Positions 1 through 11,194 of a stretch of 64,000 bases of DNA are shown here, one piece after another. The number at the start of each line of letters is the position of its first letter. Position 1 is the first letter of the stretch. The stretch spans positions 69,239 to 133,238 of the forward strand of contig JBDHKD010000007.1 in NCBI GenBank assembly GCA_039586575.1. Direction: 5' to 3'. The notes beneath the pieces are model-generated. The model saw only the letters and a program-made list of their open reading frames with translations. It did not search any database and had not been told where the DNA came from. Source of the stretch: G020344215 sp039586575 (GTDB lineage: Bacteria; Gemmatimonadota; Gemmatimonadetes; Palauibacterales; KS3-K002). A program made the translations under genes and the position numbers.

Positions 1-578
1 TGACGCTCCGTCGCGCGTTGGCGGGCCACTTTCTCCAGCCGCCGCTTCAGGTCACCGATCCTGCGACGGATTATCCGACGGTCCGTCTCCAGCTGCGTCT
101 CACCCGGCCCCCGCAAGCCAATACCGCCGCGAATGCGCGACAGGTGGTTCCACATGCGCGTCAGGCGCGGCATCAGGTACTGCAGCTGGGCAAGCTCCAC
201 CTGCATCTTCGCCTCCGCCGTCCGCGCACGCAGCGCGAAGATGTCGATGATCAGCTCGGTCCGGTCCATTACGCGCACCCCCACCCCCTCCTCCAGCTTG
301 CGGCCCTGGACCGGTGAGAGATCTTCATCGAAGATCACCAAGCTGGCCCGGCTGCCGGCGACGACCGACCGCAGCTCTTCGACTTTGCCGGTACCGATGT
401 AGTAGGCCGGGTGCGGGGAATGGATCTGCTGCTCGACGGTGGCGACGATGAGGGCGCCCGCCGTATCGGTCAGGGACTCCAGCTCGCTGAGGTGATCGCG
501 CACTTCCTCGCGGGTCGTTCCCGGGCCGGGCGCACTGATCAGCACCGCCCGTTCTCGAGGCAACCCGACGTCAATCAA
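1..578 (-). CDS. hflX: GTPase HflX, N-terminal part (cut by window edge)
   Basis: Ribosome-associated GTPase that rescues or splits stalled 50S/70S particles. Only the N-terminal HflX domain and the start of the coiled linker are in the window. The reverse translation contains GIGLRGPGETQLETDRRII, the near-invariant family signature preceding the G domain, and before it a segment rich in LVIFDEDLSPVQ. The GTP-binding motifs lie beyond position 1. The start is uncertain: TTG at 578 gives a protein beginning MIDVGLPRERAVLI, which fits the family, and an in-frame TGA lies a short way upstream, but the AAAGGAG at about 605-611 is too far away to be a normal ribosome binding site. It follows rarA after 180 bp on the same strand. 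Confidence 0.88.
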   Translation of the reverse strand, partial: MIDVGLPRERAVLISAPGPGTTREEVRDHLSELESLTDTAGALIVATVEQQIHSPHPAYYIGTGKVEELRSVVAGSRASLVIFDEDLSPVQGRKLEEGVGVRVMDRTELIIDIFALRARTAEAKMQVELAQLQYLMPRLTRMWNHLSRIRGGIGLRGPGETQLETDRRIIRRRIGDLKRRLEKVARQRATER

Positions 579-758
579 CGTGTTGCTAGCTATCTGCCTA
601 CCCGGCTCCTTTCGTCAGGAATCTACGAGCGTACGCTGCTATCGGGCAGCCACCCCCGTAAACTTATACACCCGACCGGCATGCCGCGATTCCCGGGCGC
701 TGGGAGCGGCCAGCAGCCGGGTAGTGAGTTCACCGATGTCCGAGTCGGGTCCGTGACG
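579..758. other. Intergenic spacer between rarA and hflX
   Basis: This 180 bp gap has no convincing ORF on either strand. On the minus strand it carries an isolated TATAAG (about 663-668) that could be a -10 box for hflX, but I see no matching -35, so no promoter is called. No terminator-like hairpin with a T tract is visible. Confidence 0.4.
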
Positions 759-2138
759 CTAGCTGTCCGCCTCCCGTTTCGCGCGCCGCCGTGCCGCCCA
801 CGCCTCGAGCCGTTTGGCGATCTCCGACTCGAAGCCGCGGCCGCTCGGTCGGTAGAAGCGGCGGCCCGCTAGCGATTCGGGCAGGTAGTCCTGAGGCGCG
901 ATGGCGTCGGGCTCGTCGTGATCGTACTTGTAACCGCTGCCGTAACCCAGGTCCTTCATCAGGCGTGTAGGTGCGTTGCGGATATGCAGCGGTACGGGCT
1001 CGGCGGGTGTCTCGCGGGCGAGCGCCGCAGCCTGGCCGAAAGCCTTGTAGATCCGGTTCGACTTGGGGGCGGTCGCCAGGTAGACACAGGCCTCGGCCAG
1101 AGCGAGCTCGCCCTCCGGCGAGCCGAGAAAGTGGTAGGCGTCCTTGGCGGCGACCGCGATCGACAGCGCGCGGGGATCGGCGAGTCCGATGTCTTCACTG
1201 GCCATCCGAACCATGCGCCGCGCGATATACAGCGGGTCCTCGCCGCCATCCAGCATGCGGGCCAGCCAGTAGAGCGCTCCGTCCGGATCGGAGCCCCTGA
1301 CCGCCTTGTGCAGCGCCGAGATCAGGTTGTAGTGCGCTTCCCCCGTCTTGTCGTAATGCGCCCAGCGCTTTTGTAGCGACTCGGCGGCAATCTCGAGGTT
1401 GACGCGTCCTGCCCGGCCCACGATCGAGGCGGCGATCTCGAGCGCCGACAGGGCACGTCGGGCATCGCCGTCGGCGGCATGGGCCAGGAACTCCAGCGCA
1501 TCCTCGTCGACCTCGAGGCTCGCTTTGCCCAGTCCCCGCCCCTCATCCCTCAGCGCCCGCTTGCAGATCGTGCGGATGTCGCTCTCGCTGAGCGGCTGCA
1601 GCACCAGCACGCGCGAGCGGCTCAGCAATGCACTGATGACCTCGAAACTGGGATTCTCGGTGGTGGCCCCTATCAGGATGACGGTCCCAGCTTCGACGTG
1701 CGGCAAGAAGGCGTCCTGTTGAGCCTTGTTGAAGCGGTGGATCTCATCGCAGAACAAGATCGTACGCCGCCCCGTCGCTCGCAGCCGCTCGCCCGCTTCC
1801 GCGATGATCTGGCGAACCCGCGGTACCCCTTCGGTGACCGCGCTGAACGGGATGAACGCGGCGTTCGTTCGGTCGGCTATGATGCGCGCCAGTGTCGTCT
1901 TGCCGCTGCCGGGCGGCCCCCAGAAGATCAGCGACTGGAGTTCATCGCGCTCGATCATCTCGCGCAGGATGCGGCCGGGTCCTACGAGGTGTTCCTGCCC
2001 GAGGAACTCTTCCAGGTTACGCGGCCGCATGCGCGTCGCCAGCGGTGCCGCCGGCGAGCTTTCATCAGCGATCCCGGGGCGCGAGCCCCGATCCGAGCCC
2101 GCTGTCGGGAAGAGGTCCAGCTCTTCCTTCCTGCCCAT
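759..2138 (-). CDS. rarA: Replication-associated recombination protein A (RarA/MgsA AAA+ ATPase)
   Basis: Clamp-loader-related AAA+ ATPase acting at stalled replication forks. The 459-residue length is normal. Visible motifs in order are Walker A GPPGSGKTT (residues about 74-82), Walker B in DEIHRFNKAQQD, sensor-1 region GATTENPSFEV, the arginine-finger segment ALLSRSRV, and the C-terminal MgsA/RarA tetramerisation region with GGEDPLYIARRMVRMASEDIG. It starts two bases after the stop of cca, so both are probably co-transcribed, and hflX follows downstream. This is a genome-maintenance and RNA-processing cluster with nothing unusual in the sequence. Confidence 0.96.
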   Translation of the reverse strand: MGRKEELDLFPTAGSDRGSRPGIADESSPAAPLATRMRPRNLEEFLGQEHLVGPGRILREMIERDELQSLIFWGPPGSGKTTLARIIADRTNAAFIPFSAVTEGVPRVRQIIAEAGERLRATGRRTILFCDEIHRFNKAQQDAFLPHVEAGTVILIGATTENPSFEVISALLSRSRVLVLQPLSESDIRTICKRALRDEGRGLGKASLEVDEDALEFLAHAADGDARRALSALEIAASIVGRAGRVNLEIAAESLQKRWAHYDKTGEAHYNLISALHKAVRGSDPDGALYWLARMLDGGEDPLYIARRMVRMASEDIGLADPRALSIAVAAKDAYHFLGSPEGELALAEACVYLATAPKSNRIYKAFGQAAALARETPAEPVPLHIRNAPTRLMKDLGYGSGYKYDHDEPDAIAPQDYLPESLAGRRFYRPSGRGFESEIAKRLEAWAARRRAKREADS

Positions 2139-2140
2139 CG

Positions 2141-3424
2141 CTAGTCCTCCACCTGCCGTCGGGCCCGTTCGAGCAGCATCTCGCGCCGGTTGAGCGTCGG
2201 GTCTTCAATCACCGCGTCCAGACAGGCCTCCAGGATACGGGCGAAATCGGGGCCGGGTCGCAGTCCGAGCGCCTTGAGGTCGTTACCGTCGATCGCGAGG
2301 TCGGCAACGGTTACCGGCTCGCCACGGCGCATGATCCCGAGGATCGTTCGCGCCTGCCCGGCGATCAGCGAACGCTCTTCCGCGCCAGCCCCACGCGCCG
2401 CCTCGCTCTTGAAGTGCAGCCACAGCGCATCGCGCGCGTTCTCCGGGCTGACCTGCCGGAGCCAACGGCGTGCGGCCGTCACGTCTTCCGCGCCAGGCAA
2501 CGGCGAATCGAGTGCCGCGCTCAGCGCCGCCACGCTGCGAAGCTCGGCGTTGGAGAAGCGCAGCCGCTTCATCAGCGGCTCGATCGTCGGCGCCGCCGGC
2601 ATAAGCAGCGCCGCCAAGCGCAGCCGCAAGCGGTACGCCGGCAGGCGGTCGATGGTGCCGAGCGTCACCCGCCAGTCCGCATCATCGATGCCCGATAGCT
2701 CCGGTGCCAGGATGGCCAGGGCGCCCGACCTGCGGTAAAGCTCGAGGCTGGAGGACGGCAGCGGGGCAGCGAGCACCTTGAGGACTTCCTCGCGGACCCG
2801 CTCTCCCGACAAGCGGGGCAGCTTCGGCACCGCGCCGGTCAAGGCCTCCCACGTTGCCTGCTCGATCTCGAGCGCGTAGGCGCCGGCGAAGCGCAGCCCG
2901 CGCAGCACGCGCAGGTAATCCTCGGCAAAGCGAACCACCGGCTCACCCACGGCGCGCAACAGTTTACGCTGCAGGTCTTCCCAACCACCGAACGGATCGT
3001 GATAGACGTGCCGCAGCGGATGGTAGGCGATGGCGTTGATTGTGAAGTCACGGCGAGCCAGGTCGTCGTCGAGTCGCTCGGCGTACTCGACCACCGCGTG
3101 ACGGCCGTCTGTCTCGATGTCACGGCGAAACGTCGTGACCTCGTAAACGTGTCCGTCCGAACCGCGGACGCCGACGGTGCCGAACTGAATGCCCACCGGA
3201 TACGATGGCCGGAACAGCTTGCTCACCGTCTCCGGCCGCGCGGCTGTAGCCAGATCCCAGTCCCCGCGTGAGACGTCGAGCAGTGCATCGCGCACGGCTC
3301 CACCCACGGCCCAAGTCTCGTAGCCGTGATCTTCCAGCCGTCTGGCTATGGCCGTGACCGCTTCCGGAACATCGAGCTCGCCGTGCAGACCTCTCACCTC
3401 AACCGCAGAGCACGCTGCCGCCAT
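2141..3424 (-). CDS. cca: CCA tRNA nucleotidyltransferase / poly(A) polymerase family
   Basis: Class II nucleotidyltransferase that adds or repairs the CCA end of tRNAs. The head domain has VGGAVRDALL, the metal-binding carboxylates in GDWDLAT, and the neck motif RRDFTINAIA followed by an RNA-binding domain around RVLRGLRFAGAY. No HD domain motif is obvious in the C-terminal half. At 427 residues it has a normal length. The annotated start overlaps the 3' end of the upstream SDR gene by 26 bp. Sequence alone cannot tell a full CCA-adding enzyme from an A-adding or CC-adding relative. Confidence 0.92.
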   Translation of the reverse strand: MAAACSAVEVRGLHGELDVPEAVTAIARRLEDHGYETWAVGGAVRDALLDVSRGDWDLATAARPETVSKLFRPSYPVGIQFGTVGVRGSDGHVYEVTTFRRDIETDGRHAVVEYAERLDDDLARRDFTINAIAYHPLRHVYHDPFGGWEDLQRKLLRAVGEPVVRFAEDYLRVLRGLRFAGAYALEIEQATWEALTGAVPKLPRLSGERVREEVLKVLAAPLPSSSLELYRRSGALAILAPELSGIDDADWRVTLGTIDRLPAYRLRLRLAALLMPAAPTIEPLMKRLRFSNAELRSVAALSAALDSPLPGAEDVTAARRWLRQVSPENARDALWLHFKSEAARGAGAEERSLIAGQARTILGIMRRGEPVTVADLAIDGNDLKALGLRPGPDFARILEACLDAVIEDPTLNRREMLLERARRQVED

Positions 3425-4166
3425 TAACGTTAAGCACCTCGCCGGTCACGTGGCGCGCCAACCTCGAACACAGGAAGAGTATCGGACCGGCCACATCCTC
3501 GGCGCTGCCGATCCGGCCCAGCGGGATGTCCGCTATGATGCGCTCGCGCTCACCGGTGGCCAGCACGGGTTCCGCCATATCCGTGTCTATCCAACCGGGG
3601 GCGACCGCGTTGACCGCCACATCCCGCACCGCCAACTCTACCGCCAACGACTTCACGAACGAGATCACCGCACCCTTCGTCGCCGCGTAGTGGCTGTGGC
3701 CCGCCTCGCCGCGCTGGCCCGCCGTCGAGCTGACGATCACGACCTTGCCCCCGTCGGCCATGCGGCGCGCCGCCTCCCGCACCGAGTAGAACACCGAGTC
3801 GAGGTTGACCGCCATCATCTCTTGCCACTGCTCGTCGGACATCTCGACCAGCGGCACATATTCCGGCGGCCAGATGCCCGCATTGGCCACGAAGATATCG
3901 AGCCAACCGAATTCGTCGTCGACCCGCTGGAACAGGGCCGCCACGCCCTCGCGTTGACCCAGGTCGGCGGCCACTGCCCAGCCTCGACCGCCCGCCTGCT
4001 TGACCGCAGCCAGGGCCTGCGCCGCCGCTTCCTCTCGATCGCGGTAGGCGATCCCCACGTCGGCACCGGCGCGTGCCAACAGTACGGCGGTCGCGCGTCC
4101 GATACCTCGTGAACCTCCAGTGACGACCGCCCGCTTTCCCTTCAGATCGATGATCCGCTCCTTCAT
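3399..4166 (-). CDS. Short-chain dehydrogenase/reductase (FabG-like)
   Basis: NAD(P)-dependent oxidoreductase of the classical SDR family, 255 residues. The sequence shows the cofactor loop TGGSRGIG near the N-terminus, the structural NAG motif (VANAGIW), the catalytic serine in VIVSSTAGQRG, and the catalytic Tyr-Lys pair in HYAATKG. The C-terminus (PILFLCS, GEVLNVNGG) is typical of 3-oxoacyl-ACP reductase-like members, but the substrate cannot be assigned. ATG at 4166 is preferred over GTG at 4172 because GGGAG sits 5-6 bases before it. It lies between the PHP phosphatase and cca in one minus-strand run. Confidence 0.93.
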   Translation of the reverse strand: MKERIIDLKGKRAVVTGGSRGIGRATAVLLARAGADVGIAYRDREEAAAQALAAVKQAGGRGWAVAADLGQREGVAALFQRVDDEFGWLDIFVANAGIWPPEYVPLVEMSDEQWQEMMAVNLDSVFYSVREAARRMADGGKVVIVSSTAGQRGEAGHSHYAATKGAVISFVKSLAVELAVRDVAVNAVAPGWIDTDMAEPVLATGERERIIADIPLGRIGSAEDVAGPILFLCSRLARHVTGEVLNVNGGSVLCG

Positions 4167-4191
4167 TGGCACTCCCTGTCTCGGGCCACCC

Positions 4192-5013
4192 TCAGCGCCG
4201 GCGCCTCAGCTTTCGACCCAGGCGGGCGAACAGGCCGCCGTTCATCTCGACCCGGCCCACACTCAGCGGCTGTTGGTCCCGCAGGATACGGCGCGGGTTC
4301 GTGGAGAGCAGCAACCTGGCTTGTTCTTCGAGGCCGCGGCTTACCAGATAGTCCCAGACGGCGCCGAGTGAGGGGTTACGTTCTGGTCTGGCGTGATTGT
4401 CCGAGGCGATGAGGTCTACCCAGCCATCGGCGAGGAAGCGATGGGACAGCAGGCGGACGGCCTCACCGTACTCGCCCAGCAAGCTGCCGCTATTCAATTG
4501 CACCAGCGCGCCCGCCGCCCGCCAGTCCGCCACCACGCCGTAGCCCTGATCGTAGCCCCAGTAGCGCTCGGGGTGCACAACTATGGGGACGAACCCGGAG
4601 GTGGCGATCCGAGCGAGCGCCTGCGCCGAATGTTCAGGCACGGTGAAAGCATAGAACTCGACCAGGGCGAAGCGGCTCGCCGCCAGACGGACGCCGGGGT
4701 CCTTCAAGTCGACTTCGGGAGTGTCGAGCTGAATCTCATACCCCCGGTGAAGCTCGAGGTCGGGCAACAGCTGGCCGGCGCGCTCTACCAACTCCGGCCA
4801 GGCGGCGTCGGCGCGCGCTCGGCGCTTCCCGTTCAGGTTTGAGGCGCTCAGGTGCGGGGTCGCGGCCACGGCGGTGACGCCTTCGGCGAAGAAGATCTCC
4901 AGCGTGGCGAGGGCGCTCTCCAGGTCGGGCGCGCCATCATCGACGCCGGGGATCAGATGCGTGTGCAGGTCCGCCAGCTGCGGTAGCGTGCCACGCCGCC
5001 TCTTCCTGGCCAT
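4192..5013 (-). CDS. PHP-domain protein tyrosine phosphatase, CpsB/YwqE type
   Basis: Metal-dependent phosphoesterase of the polymerase-and-histidinol-phosphatase fold; characterised CpsB/YwqE members dephosphorylate tyrosine-phosphorylated BY-kinases that control capsule or exopolysaccharide export. Family metal ligands are visible: DLHTHLIPGVDDG at residues about 16-28, AATPHL, the glutamate in EFYAFTVPEHSAQ, VVHPERYWGYDQ, and the C-terminal IASDNHARPERNP. The 273-residue length is slightly above that of Firmicute homologues. It follows the small unknown gene after alaS. A possible kinase partner is the BY-kinase at 52356-54644, which is unusually far away for this pair. Confidence 0.88.
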   Translation of the reverse strand: MARKRRRGTLPQLADLHTHLIPGVDDGAPDLESALATLEIFFAEGVTAVAATPHLSASNLNGKRRARADAAWPELVERAGQLLPDLELHRGYEIQLDTPEVDLKDPGVRLAASRFALVEFYAFTVPEHSAQALARIATSGFVPIVVHPERYWGYDQGYGVVADWRAAGALVQLNSGSLLGEYGEAVRLLSHRFLADGWVDLIASDNHARPERNPSLGAVWDYLVSRGLEEQARLLLSTNPRRILRDQQPLSVGRVEMNGGLFARLGRKLRRRR

Positions 5014-5027
5014 CCGTCGTGTGTTCG

Positions 5028-5353
5028 TCAGCCCCTCCCCGCCCAGCGCACAGCCATACGGCCCAGCTCGCCGCCCGGCCCCATCGCCTCACAACGTCCG
5101 GCCAAAGACTCGGGATGCGAGTACGCCGCCGCTTCACATGCCAGAGTCAGCAGCCCATCCGCCACCAGCAGGTCGAGTGCGGCCTCCCGGCTTTCCACGC
5201 GGCTCCTCACGTCGTCCAGAGTGGCGCGGGCCGCAGCGAGCAACGCGTCGCACAACTCAAGGCCGGGGTCGATCGCTGCCACTACCGAGCGAAGGCGATC
5301 CTGCAGCGGCGCTGGCGATGCGTCGAGCCGCGCCTCGAGCCACGCCGCGACCA

Positions 5354-5354
<1 letters not shown>
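5028..5354 (-). CDS. Small helical protein of unknown function, coupled to alaS
   Basis: A 108-residue protein I do not recognise. It is Ala/Leu/Arg-rich, predicted mostly helical, with no signal peptide, membrane segment or Cys/His cluster. Its ATG overlaps the alaS stop (TGATG), and a GTG three bases upstream would overlap alaS by four bases; either way translation looks coupled to alaS. It ends 14 bp before the PHP phosphatase gene. The tight coupling argues that it is real rather than a chance ORF. A regulatory or stabilising partner for a neighbour is possible, but nothing in the sequence shows this. Confidence 0.62.
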
Positions 5355-7993
<2,639 letters not shown>

Positions 7994-8247
7994 CTATCCG
8001 AAACCCGTGGTCGGTGGTCGGCGAGCCGGTAGCCCGTAGGTTGGCCCACAGATGAGCGGCCCGACGCCTGCCGCATACCAGCCCCAAAACCCTGTAATTG
8101 AGTGAATATGACTGAAGGCACAGGGGTTCTCAAGCTCAGCGCCACTGGCCGCTCGCCGGTGCCGGCCCCATTATAGGCGCCTGAATGCCCATTATTTCGC
8201 TTGCGGCCTTGGCACGGGCTCGTCCGCCCCAAGTAGGAGCACCGAAC
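7994..8247. promoter_or_regulatory. Shared divergent upstream region of alaS and the M16 protease gene
   Basis: 254 bp without a credible gene between two divergent starts, so both promoters should lie here. The plus-strand gene has GTAGGAG about 8 bases before its ATG. I find no clear -35/-10 pair and no T-box or other recognisable leader for alaS. Confidence 0.45.
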
Positions 8248-11076
8248 ATGAGACGCTCACCCTTGTCGCTGATCCTCGGCGCCATCGCCCTGCTCGGCCC
8301 CGTGCTCCCCGGCGCGGCCCAGCAGACGACACCCGACAGCCCGCTGCCGGTGGATCCGGCGGTCACGGTCGGCGAGCTCGGCAACGGTCTCCGCTACTAC
8401 ATCCGTGAGAACCGGGAACCGCGGGAGCGGGCGGAGCTGCGCCTGGCGGTGAAGACCGGCTCGGTGCTCGAGGACGAGAACCAGCTGGGGCTGGCCCACT
8501 TCGTCGAGCACATGGCGTTCAATGGCACCACCCACTTCGAGAGGCAGGAGCTGATCAATTACCTGGAGGGGATCGGCATGCGGTTCGGGCCGGAGCTCAA
8601 CGCCTACACGAGCTTCGACGAGACGGTGTACGAGTTGAAGGTGCCGACGGACAGCGCCGAGGTCGTCACCACCGCCTTCCAGATCCTCGAGGATTGGGCA
8701 CACGGCCTGCTCTTCGACGCGGAGGAGATCGACAAAGAGCGCGGCGTAGTGATCGAGGAGTGGCGGCGCGGTCGCGGCGCCGGCGCCCGGATCCGGGACC
8801 AGCAGCTGCCGATCCTCTTCCAGGGCTCGCGCTACGCCGAGCGCCTCCCGATCGGTGACCCCGAAATCCTCGAGAGCTTCGAGCACGAGACGCTCAGGCG
8901 TTTCTACCGCGACTGGTACCGCCCCGATCTCATGGCGGTGATCGCCGTTGGCGATTTCGAGGCGTCCGAGATCGAGGGGCTGATCAAGAAGCATTTCAGC
9001 GGTCTGACGAACCCCGCTGACGCGCGAGAACGGCCCAGCTTTCCGGTACCCGACCACGAGGAGACCCTGTTCGCAGTCGCCACCGATCCGGAGGCGACCT
9101 TCAACGCGGTGTCGGTCTACTGGAAGCACCCGGCGCGGGAAGAGGGCACGGTGGGCGCCTACCGAACCGCGATCATCGAGTCGCTCTACAACATAATGCT
9201 CAACCAGCGCCTGTTCGAGCTCACCCAGCAGGCCGACCCGCCGTTCCTCGGCGCCTCCTCCGGCCAGGGCCGCTTCATCGGCGCCAAGGAAGTCTACGTA
9301 CTGGGCGCCGGCGTCCAGGACAACGGGCACGAGCGCGGCCTCGAGACGCTGCTCACCGAGGCGCAGCGAGTCCGGACACATGGTTTCACCGAGTCGGAGT
9401 TGGAACGCCAGAAGGCCGAGCTGCTGCGGGCGTACGAGCGAGCCTACGCGGAACGGGAGAAGACCGAGTCGCCGATCTACGCCGCCGAGTACATTCGCGC
9501 CTTTCTCTACGACGAACCGATACCGGGCATCGCCTACGAATTCGAGCTCCACCAGGAACTGGTTCCCGGCATCCAGCTGGAGGAGGTCAACCGGCTAGCG
9601 CGCCAGTGGATCACCGCGGGCAACCGGGTGATCATGGCCAGCGGGCCGGAGAAGGAGGGCGTGCGTGTCCCGAGCGACGAAGAGTTCCTCGCCGTGTTCG
9701 CCGCTGTGGAAGGGGCAGAGATCGCCGCTTACGAGGACGCGGCCAGCGAGGCCCCGCTCGTCGCCCGGGTCCCGGCACCGGCCGAGATCGTCGAGACCGA
9801 GTACATCGAGGAACTCGACGTGCATCGCTGGCGGCTGGCCAACGGCGTCCGCGTATTGCTCAAGCCCACCGACTTCAAGGACGACGAGATCCAATTCAGC
9901 GCCTGGAGCCCGGGCGGTTCGTCGCTGGCCAGCGACGCAGAGTACGTCGCCGCTACGACCGCCGCGACCGTCGTCGGCCTCGGTGGCGTCGGCGAGTTCA
10001 GCCTGGTCGACCTGGAGAAGAAACTGGCCGGCAAGGTCGTGCGGGTGACGCCCTCGATCGGCTCGCTGGCCGAGAGCATGGGCGGCAGCGCTTCGCCGGT
10101 CGACGTGGAGACGATGTTCCAGCTCATCTACCTGTACTTCACCGCGCCGCGCCGCGACAGTACCGCGTTCCTGTCCTTCCAGTCACGCATCCAGGCGTTC
10201 CTGGCGAACCGCAGTGCCGATCCGACGTCCGCCTTCCGCGACACGCTCAACGTCACGCTCACTCAAGGCCACTTCCGGACCCGACCGCCGAGCGCCGAGC
10301 TTTACGGTGAGATGGACCTCGACGTCTCGTTCGACTTCTATCGGGAGCGCTTCGCCGACGCCTGCGACTTCACCTTCGTCTTCGTCGGCACCTTCGATCC
10401 CGACAGCCTGAGGCCGCTCGTCGAGACGTACCTCGGCGGACTGCCGGCCAGCGATCGTGAGGAGAGCTGGCGCGACGAGGGGGTCCGCTACCCCAGCGGG
10501 GTGATCGAGAAGTCCGTCTACCGGGGCATCGAGCCGAAGAGCGAGACGCAGATCATCTTTACCGGGCCCTTTGAGTGGACGCGCGAGAACCGCTTCGCGA
10601 TTCGCGCCCTGGGCAGCGTGTTGCGCATTCGGCTCCGCGAGGTCCTACGCGAGGACATGGGCGGAACCTACGGCGTCAGCGTCGGCGGCGGCGGCAGCCG
10701 CGACCCGATCCCCGACTACCAGTTCAGCATCGGTTTCGGTACGGCGCCCGAGCGGCTCGACGAGCTGGTCGGCGTCGTCTTCACCCAGATCGACAGCCTC
10801 AAGACCTTCGGTCCCTCGCAGCAGGACATCGACAAGGTGAAGGAGCAGCAGCGTCGCCAAAGGGAAGTCGACCTGCGCGAGAACAGCTACTGGCTGGGCC
10901 AGCTACTCGCTCATGAGCGCTACGGGCTCGACCCGCGGAACATCCTCGACTATGGGGAGCTGATCGACGGACTGACCGCCGAGTTGGTGCAGGAGGCGGC
11001 GGTCCGTTATTTGAACACGGAGAACTACGTCAGGGTGTCGCTCTATCCCGAGCAGGGAGAGGCGGGGAATCAGTAG
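8248..11076 (+). CDS. Secreted M16-family (pitrilysin-type) zinc protease
   Basis: Inverzincin metalloprotease, 942 residues, two tandem M16 halves as in Pseudomonas/Bacteroides periplasmic pqqL-like enzymes. The active half has the inverted zinc motif HFVEH (His84, Glu87, His88), and the distal glutamate is probably in the IDKERGVVIEEWRR stretch about 75 residues later. The second half lacks HxxEH and is presumably the inactive substrate-clamp half. The N-terminus MRRSPLSLILGAIALLGPVL ending PGAAQ is a signal peptide. The start at 8248 is chosen over an upstream in-frame ATG at 8185 because it has a good ribosome binding site and begins at the signal peptide. A repeat-rich spacer follows. 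Confidence 0.93.
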   Translation: MRRSPLSLILGAIALLGPVLPGAAQQTTPDSPLPVDPAVTVGELGNGLRYYIRENREPRERAELRLAVKTGSVLEDENQLGLAHFVEHMAFNGTTHFERQELINYLEGIGMRFGPELNAYTSFDETVYELKVPTDSAEVVTTAFQILEDWAHGLLFDAEEIDKERGVVIEEWRRGRGAGARIRDQQLPILFQGSRYAERLPIGDPEILESFEHETLRRFYRDWYRPDLMAVIAVGDFEASEIEGLIKKHFSGLTNPADARERPSFPVPDHEETLFAVATDPEATFNAVSVYWKHPAREEGTVGAYRTAIIESLYNIMLNQRLFELTQQADPPFLGASSGQGRFIGAKEVYVLGAGVQDNGHERGLETLLTEAQRVRTHGFTESELERQKAELLRAYERAYAEREKTESPIYAAEYIRAFLYDEPIPGIAYEFELHQELVPGIQLEEVNRLARQWITAGNRVIMASGPEKEGVRVPSDEEFLAVFAAVEGAEIAAYEDAASEAPLVARVPAPAEIVETEYIEELDVHRWRLANGVRVLLKPTDFKDDEIQFSAWSPGGSSLASDAEYVAATTAATVVGLGGVGEFSLVDLEKKLAGKVVRVTPSIGSLAESMGGSASPVDVETMFQLIYLYFTAPRRDSTAFLSFQSRIQAFLANRSADPTSAFRDTLNVTLTQGHFRTRPPSAELYGEMDLDVSFDFYRERFADACDFTFVFVGTFDPDSLRPLVETYLGGLPASDREESWRDEGVRYPSGVIEKSVYRGIEPKSETQIIFTGPFEWTRENRFAIRALGSVLRIRLREVLREDMGGTYGVSVGGGGSRDPIPDYQFSIGFGTAPERLDELVGVVFTQIDSLKTFGPSQQDIDKVKEQQRRQREVDLRENSYWLGQLLAHERYGLDPRNILDYGELIDGLTAELVQEAAVRYLNTENYVRVSLYPEQGEAGNQ

Positions 11077-11083
11077 ACCGGTA

Positions 11084-11102
11084 GGTCAGTGACTCGCTGA
11101 CC
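11084..11102 (+). terminator. Short hairpin just downstream of the M16 gene
   Basis: GGTCAG and CTGACC form a perfect 6-bp stem around a 7-base loop, starting eight bases after the stop codon. There is no T tract, so intrinsic termination is uncertain. The GGTCAG arm resembles the unit of the octamer repeats at about 25.9 and 30.6 kb. Confidence 0.35.
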
Positions 11103-11142
11103 GTCTTGTCACCGATGGTCCGATGGGCACGTATGGATGCAT

Positions 11143-11191
11143 GAGTACTGAGTACTGAGTACTGATCACTGATTACCGATCACTGAGCACT
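11143..11191 (+). repeat. Tandem heptamer array (GAGTACT / GATCACT family)
   Basis: Seven adjoining 7-bp units: GAGTACT three times, then GATCACT, GATTACC, GATCACT, GAGCACT. The array ends three bases before the start codon of the next gene, so it would form part of that gene's leader. One of several short-unit intergenic repeats in the window. Confidence 0.9.
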
Positions 11192-11194
11192 ACC

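Noticed and set aside
8257..9552. A 431-codon minus-strand frame inside the M16 protease gene
   Set aside because: It is an antisense shadow; the plus strand shows HxxEH, a signal peptide and a ribosome binding site.
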